A DNA stretch of 7,478 bases, taken from contig JAGHTH010000124.1 in NCBI GenBank assembly GCA_018065365.1, forward strand, positions 1 through 7,478, given 5' to 3'. A model generated the notes under the pieces. It was not told the DNA's origin. It saw nothing but the letters and a program-made list of their open reading frames with translations, and did not search any database. A program made the translations under genes and the position numbers. Source of the DNA: Candidatus Coliplasma caballi (lineage in GTDB: Bacteria; Bacillota; Clostridia; Oscillospirales; CAG-382). This document shows, piece after piece, positions 5,831-7,478 of the stretch; the stretch's first letter is position 1; every line of letters starts with the position of its first letter.

Positions 5831-6247
5831 TCAGAACTGATACGTTCCGAGAACGAATGCTTTCAGCATCTGGTAGTCGAACGCGTCAACCGACTGATCG
5901 TCGTTGACATCCATGCGAGCAAGTTCCGCCTCGGTTGCCTCGTAGGAATTCAAAACGGCTGCTTTGAGCATCTGGTAGTCGAACGCGTCAACGCTATCGT
6001 CGCCGTTCACGTCGCCGGTAGTGAAGGCGGGCATATCCTTGTATGCCACTTCGTTGCGGATAACTTCGAGTTCGGAAATGAACGTCCAGCCGGATCCGGA
6101 AATGGTAAAGCGGACGTAGCGTGCCTTGACGCTCTTTTCGAGGGTGAGCACGAAGGTCGCGCCGTCTTTTGCCTTATCCTCGGCAGACAGCGATGCGGTT
6201 CCGACACTTGTAAAGTTCTTTCCGTCAACAGAAGTCTCTACCTTCAT
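5831..6247 (-). CDS. C-terminal segment of the dockerin protein: F5/8C-like remainder plus dockerin
   Basis: This segment is in the same reading frame as the gene to its right and is separated from it only by a TAG at 6281-6283. The frame is open from 6280; the first ATG is at 6247 (138 aa). Residues 1-65 complete the F5/8C-like sandwich (MKVETSVDGKNFTSVG, then ARYVRFTISGSGWTFISELEVIRN). Residues 78-138 are a dockerin with two calcium loops: D79-N81-D83-D87-D90 and D113-N115-D117-D121-D124, each followed by YQMLKA. Loop positions 10-11 are Ala-Phe in both repeats, unlike the Ser/Thr of classical clostridial type I dockerins. No ribosome binding site precedes 6247 (TTTCTTTCCCGAACACC), so independent translation is unlikely. 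It is either the 3' remnant of a broken gene or the product of stop-codon readthrough. Dockerins attach enzymes to cohesins on scaffoldins outside the cell. Confidence 0.8.
   Translation of the reverse strand: MKVETSVDGKNFTSVGTASLSAEDKAKDGATFVLTLEKSVKARYVRFTISGSGWTFISELEVIRNEVAYKDMPAFTTGDVNGDDSVDAFDYQMLKAAVLNSYEATEAELARMDVNDDQSVDAFDYQMLKAFVLGTYQF
5865..5890. repeat. Direct repeat copy 1 within the dockerin duplication
   Basis: These 26 bases recur exactly at 5967-5992, a period of 102 bp (34 codons), and encode VDAFDYQML of the second calcium-binding repeat. Confidence 0.9.
5967..5992. repeat. Direct repeat copy 2 within the dockerin duplication
   Basis: Exact 26-base match to 5865-5890. 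It encodes the same residues in the first calcium-binding repeat. Identity down to codon choice points to recent duplication or conversion of the dockerin half. Confidence 0.9.
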
Positions 6248-6280
6248 GGTGTTCGGGAAAGAAATGCCCCAGCCCGCGAT

Positions 6281-6283
6281 CTA
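6281..6283 (-). other. In-frame TAG stop inside the F5/8C-like domain
   Basis: The minus-strand codons run FTCRAL-TAG-IAGWGISFPNT-MKVETSVDG in one frame. The residues on both sides belong to one continuous discoidin-like domain: the DLGEEQSDLSVFTC strand before it and GISFPNTMKVETSVDG after it. No frameshift is needed. The codon is followed by A (TAG-ATC) and could have arisen by one substitution, for example from TAC, TAT, CAG or GAG. The other five visible genes end in TGA or TAA. Confidence 0.9.
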
Positions 6284-7478
6284 CAGCGCGCGGCAGGTAA
6301 AGACGGACAGATCGCTCTGCTCTTCGCCAAGGTCGATCGTGACCTTAAAGCCCTTGCCTTTGGGAGCACCGACCCAACCGGGCGCATAGCCGTCGGTATC
6401 AACGGAGAGGTCGCCGTCGGTCAGTTCCTTATTGCCGGTATCGGGATACGTAGCGGTATCCACGGCAGTGCCGTGCGTGTAGGAGCAGCCGCGCGAAACC
6501 ACCAGAGACACCGCGCCGATGCTCTGGATCGCGTTGCTCAACTCTTTTTCGAGCGCGATGACTTCGTCTGCGGTAATGGTCTTGTCGTCCTTCGCCTTCT
6601 TGGCGTCGGCGTTCAGCTTGGTCAGTTTGTCCCAGATCGTAGGAGCATATTCCTGCTTGTCCGCCTTGTCGGCTGCCGCGATACCCACTTCGAGTTTCTT
6701 GTAGGCATCCGTAACCACGTTCAGCGCGACGTACGCGCGGACGTAATCGGCAGAAGTGGAGGTCTTCGATTCGAGGATCGCTTTCGCTGCCGCGACCGTT
6801 TCCTTGTAGGATGCTTTGTCGTTGTCTTTCAGTTCATTGACCAGCTTCGTGAGGTCTTCTTTTGCGGTCTTGTCTTTGTTCATCGAAGAACGCTTGACGA
6901 CCAGGATGCAGTCGCCGACTTCACGGGAAGCATACATCAGATAGCCGGGAGTGCCGCTGCCGGAATCTTTGGCGTACATTGCGGTGGATCCGCCGCCGTC
7001 CATACGGATGACGTTGGTGCAGCCCATTCCGATCATGGCTTTCGCCACGTCGCGAAGCGTTACGCAAACGCTGCTGCCGGTCGTATAGGTCGCGTCATCT
7101 TCCACGGAATCGGTCGTAAAGAACACGTAAGAGCCGTCTTCTTTGGTACCGAACGCGGTCCAACGTGCCATCATGGTGACTTCATGAGTGCCGATCTTAT
7201 CTTCTTCACGAGTCAGATCCTTGCCGTCTTTGACGAGCCAGCCGACGTTGGTAATGACGGAGTTTGCTTTTTCCATGATCTCTTTGGCGGCATCCAGGGT
7301 CTCCTCGACCGCGATGTTCACGCTGTCGCCCGCTTTCAGATCCTTGACGTACTGTGCGTTCGGGGAATCTGCTTTGGCGAACAGGATGAACTGATCGGAG
7401 AGTTTGTCCTTCTCGCCGACTGCGCCGCCGGAGGTGTTGGCGGTAACGGAAACGACCTCGCCCTTCAGCGTTCCGCCG
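6281..7478 (-). CDS. Secreted modular phosphodiester glycosidase-like protein, 5' end outside window, ends at TAG
   Basis: The frame is open from the window edge, with 398 residues before the TAG; the GTG at 7321 is internal. Residues about 1-199 are the C-terminal half of a phosphodiester glycosidase domain (NAGPA, PF09992 type): MMARWTAFGTKEDGSYVFFTTDS, a VTLRDVAKAMIGMGCTNVIR helix region, and the signature DGGGSTAMY (160-164 for DGGGS). Two helical FIVAR-like modules follow at about 199-263 and 270-321 (DKQEYAPTIWDKLTKLNADAKKA). An F5/8C-like carbohydrate-binding domain starts near 323 (SRGCSYTHGTAVDTATYPDTGNKELTDGDL, VTIDLGEE) and is cut by the stop. With readthrough the visible protein would be 548 residues and end in a dockerin. 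NAGPA-type domains cleave phosphodiester-linked sugars; here a role on extracellular or cell-wall glycans is inferred. The signal peptide would lie outside the window. Confidence 0.85.
   Translation of the reverse strand, partial: GGTLKGEVVSVTANTSGGAVGEKDKLSDQFILFAKADSPNAQYVKDLKAGDSVNIAVEETLDAAKEIMEKANSVITNVGWLVKDGKDLTREEDKIGTHEVTMMARWTAFGTKEDGSYVFFTTDSVEDDATYTTGSSVCVTLRDVAKAMIGMGCTNVIRMDGGGSTAMYAKDSGSGTPGYLMYASREVGDCILVVKRSSMNKDKTAKEDLTKLVNELKDNDKASYKETVAAAKAILESKTSTSADYVRAYVALNVVTDAYKKLEVGIAAADKADKQEYAPTIWDKLTKLNADAKKAKDDKTITADEVIALEKELSNAIQSIGAVSLVVSRGCSYTHGTAVDTATYPDTGNKELTDGDLSVDTDGYAPGWVGAPKGKGFKVTIDLGEEQSDLSVFTCRAL

Noticed and set aside
5865..5992. CRISPR-like or mobile repeat from the 26-bp direct repeat
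   Set aside because: Only two copies exist, and both are in frame and code for the two dockerin calcium loops; a protein-domain duplication explains them.
6247..6280. Independent gene starting at ATG 6247
   Set aside because: No ribosome binding site precedes it and the product would begin in the middle of an F5/8C-like domain. It is better seen as the continuation of the gene after the TAG.

Overview
The window looks like chromosomal DNA of an anaerobic, probably gut or rumen, Bacillota (Clostridia-type) bacterium. The reasons are a FeoA-FeoB fusion followed by a tiny Cys-rich FeoB-associated membrane protein, consensus sigma-A promoters, AGGAG-type ribosome binding sites, and a secreted protein ending in a cellulosome-type dockerin. 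The lineage is inferred from gene content; no marker gene is present.

Layout. (1) 1-1002 (+): 3' part of a CotH-like protein, cut by the window edge. (2) 1071-1577 (+): a monocistronic small membrane protein with its own extended -10 promoter, closed by a hairpin terminator at 1601-1627. That terminator lies between convergent genes and may serve both strands. (3) 1638-3011 (-): a COG2509-type FAD-dependent dehydrogenase with a Cys cluster and its own promoter (3070-3098). A hairpin plus U-tract is squeezed between that promoter and the start codon. (4) 3095-5615 (-): an iron-uptake operon, feoA-feoB fusion then a 54-aa Cys-rich protein that starts with TTG. It is driven by a perfect TTGACA-17-TATAAT promoter. 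Its leader carries two tandem copies of the dyad GGTAGC-N4-GCTAAC, which look like operators. (5) 5831-7478 (-): 3' part of a modular secreted protein (phosphodiester glycosidase domain, two FIVAR-like helical modules, F5/8C-like domain, dockerin). An in-frame TAG in the middle of the F5/8C domain interrupts it, and a strong terminator follows at 5768-5812.

How the parts fit. Regions 3 and 4 form an iron/redox block: Fe(II) import, its accessory membrane protein, and a flavoprotein with a possible metal-binding Cys cluster whose -35 box overlaps the stop codon of the upstream feo gene. Regions 1 and 5 suggest an extracellular or cellulosome-like theme, since CotH-like and dockerin proteins occur together in ruminococcal cellulosome systems. 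The two points most worth checking are the in-frame TAG and the tandem operator pair in the feo leader. I found no tRNA, rRNA, CRISPR array, transposase or attachment site.
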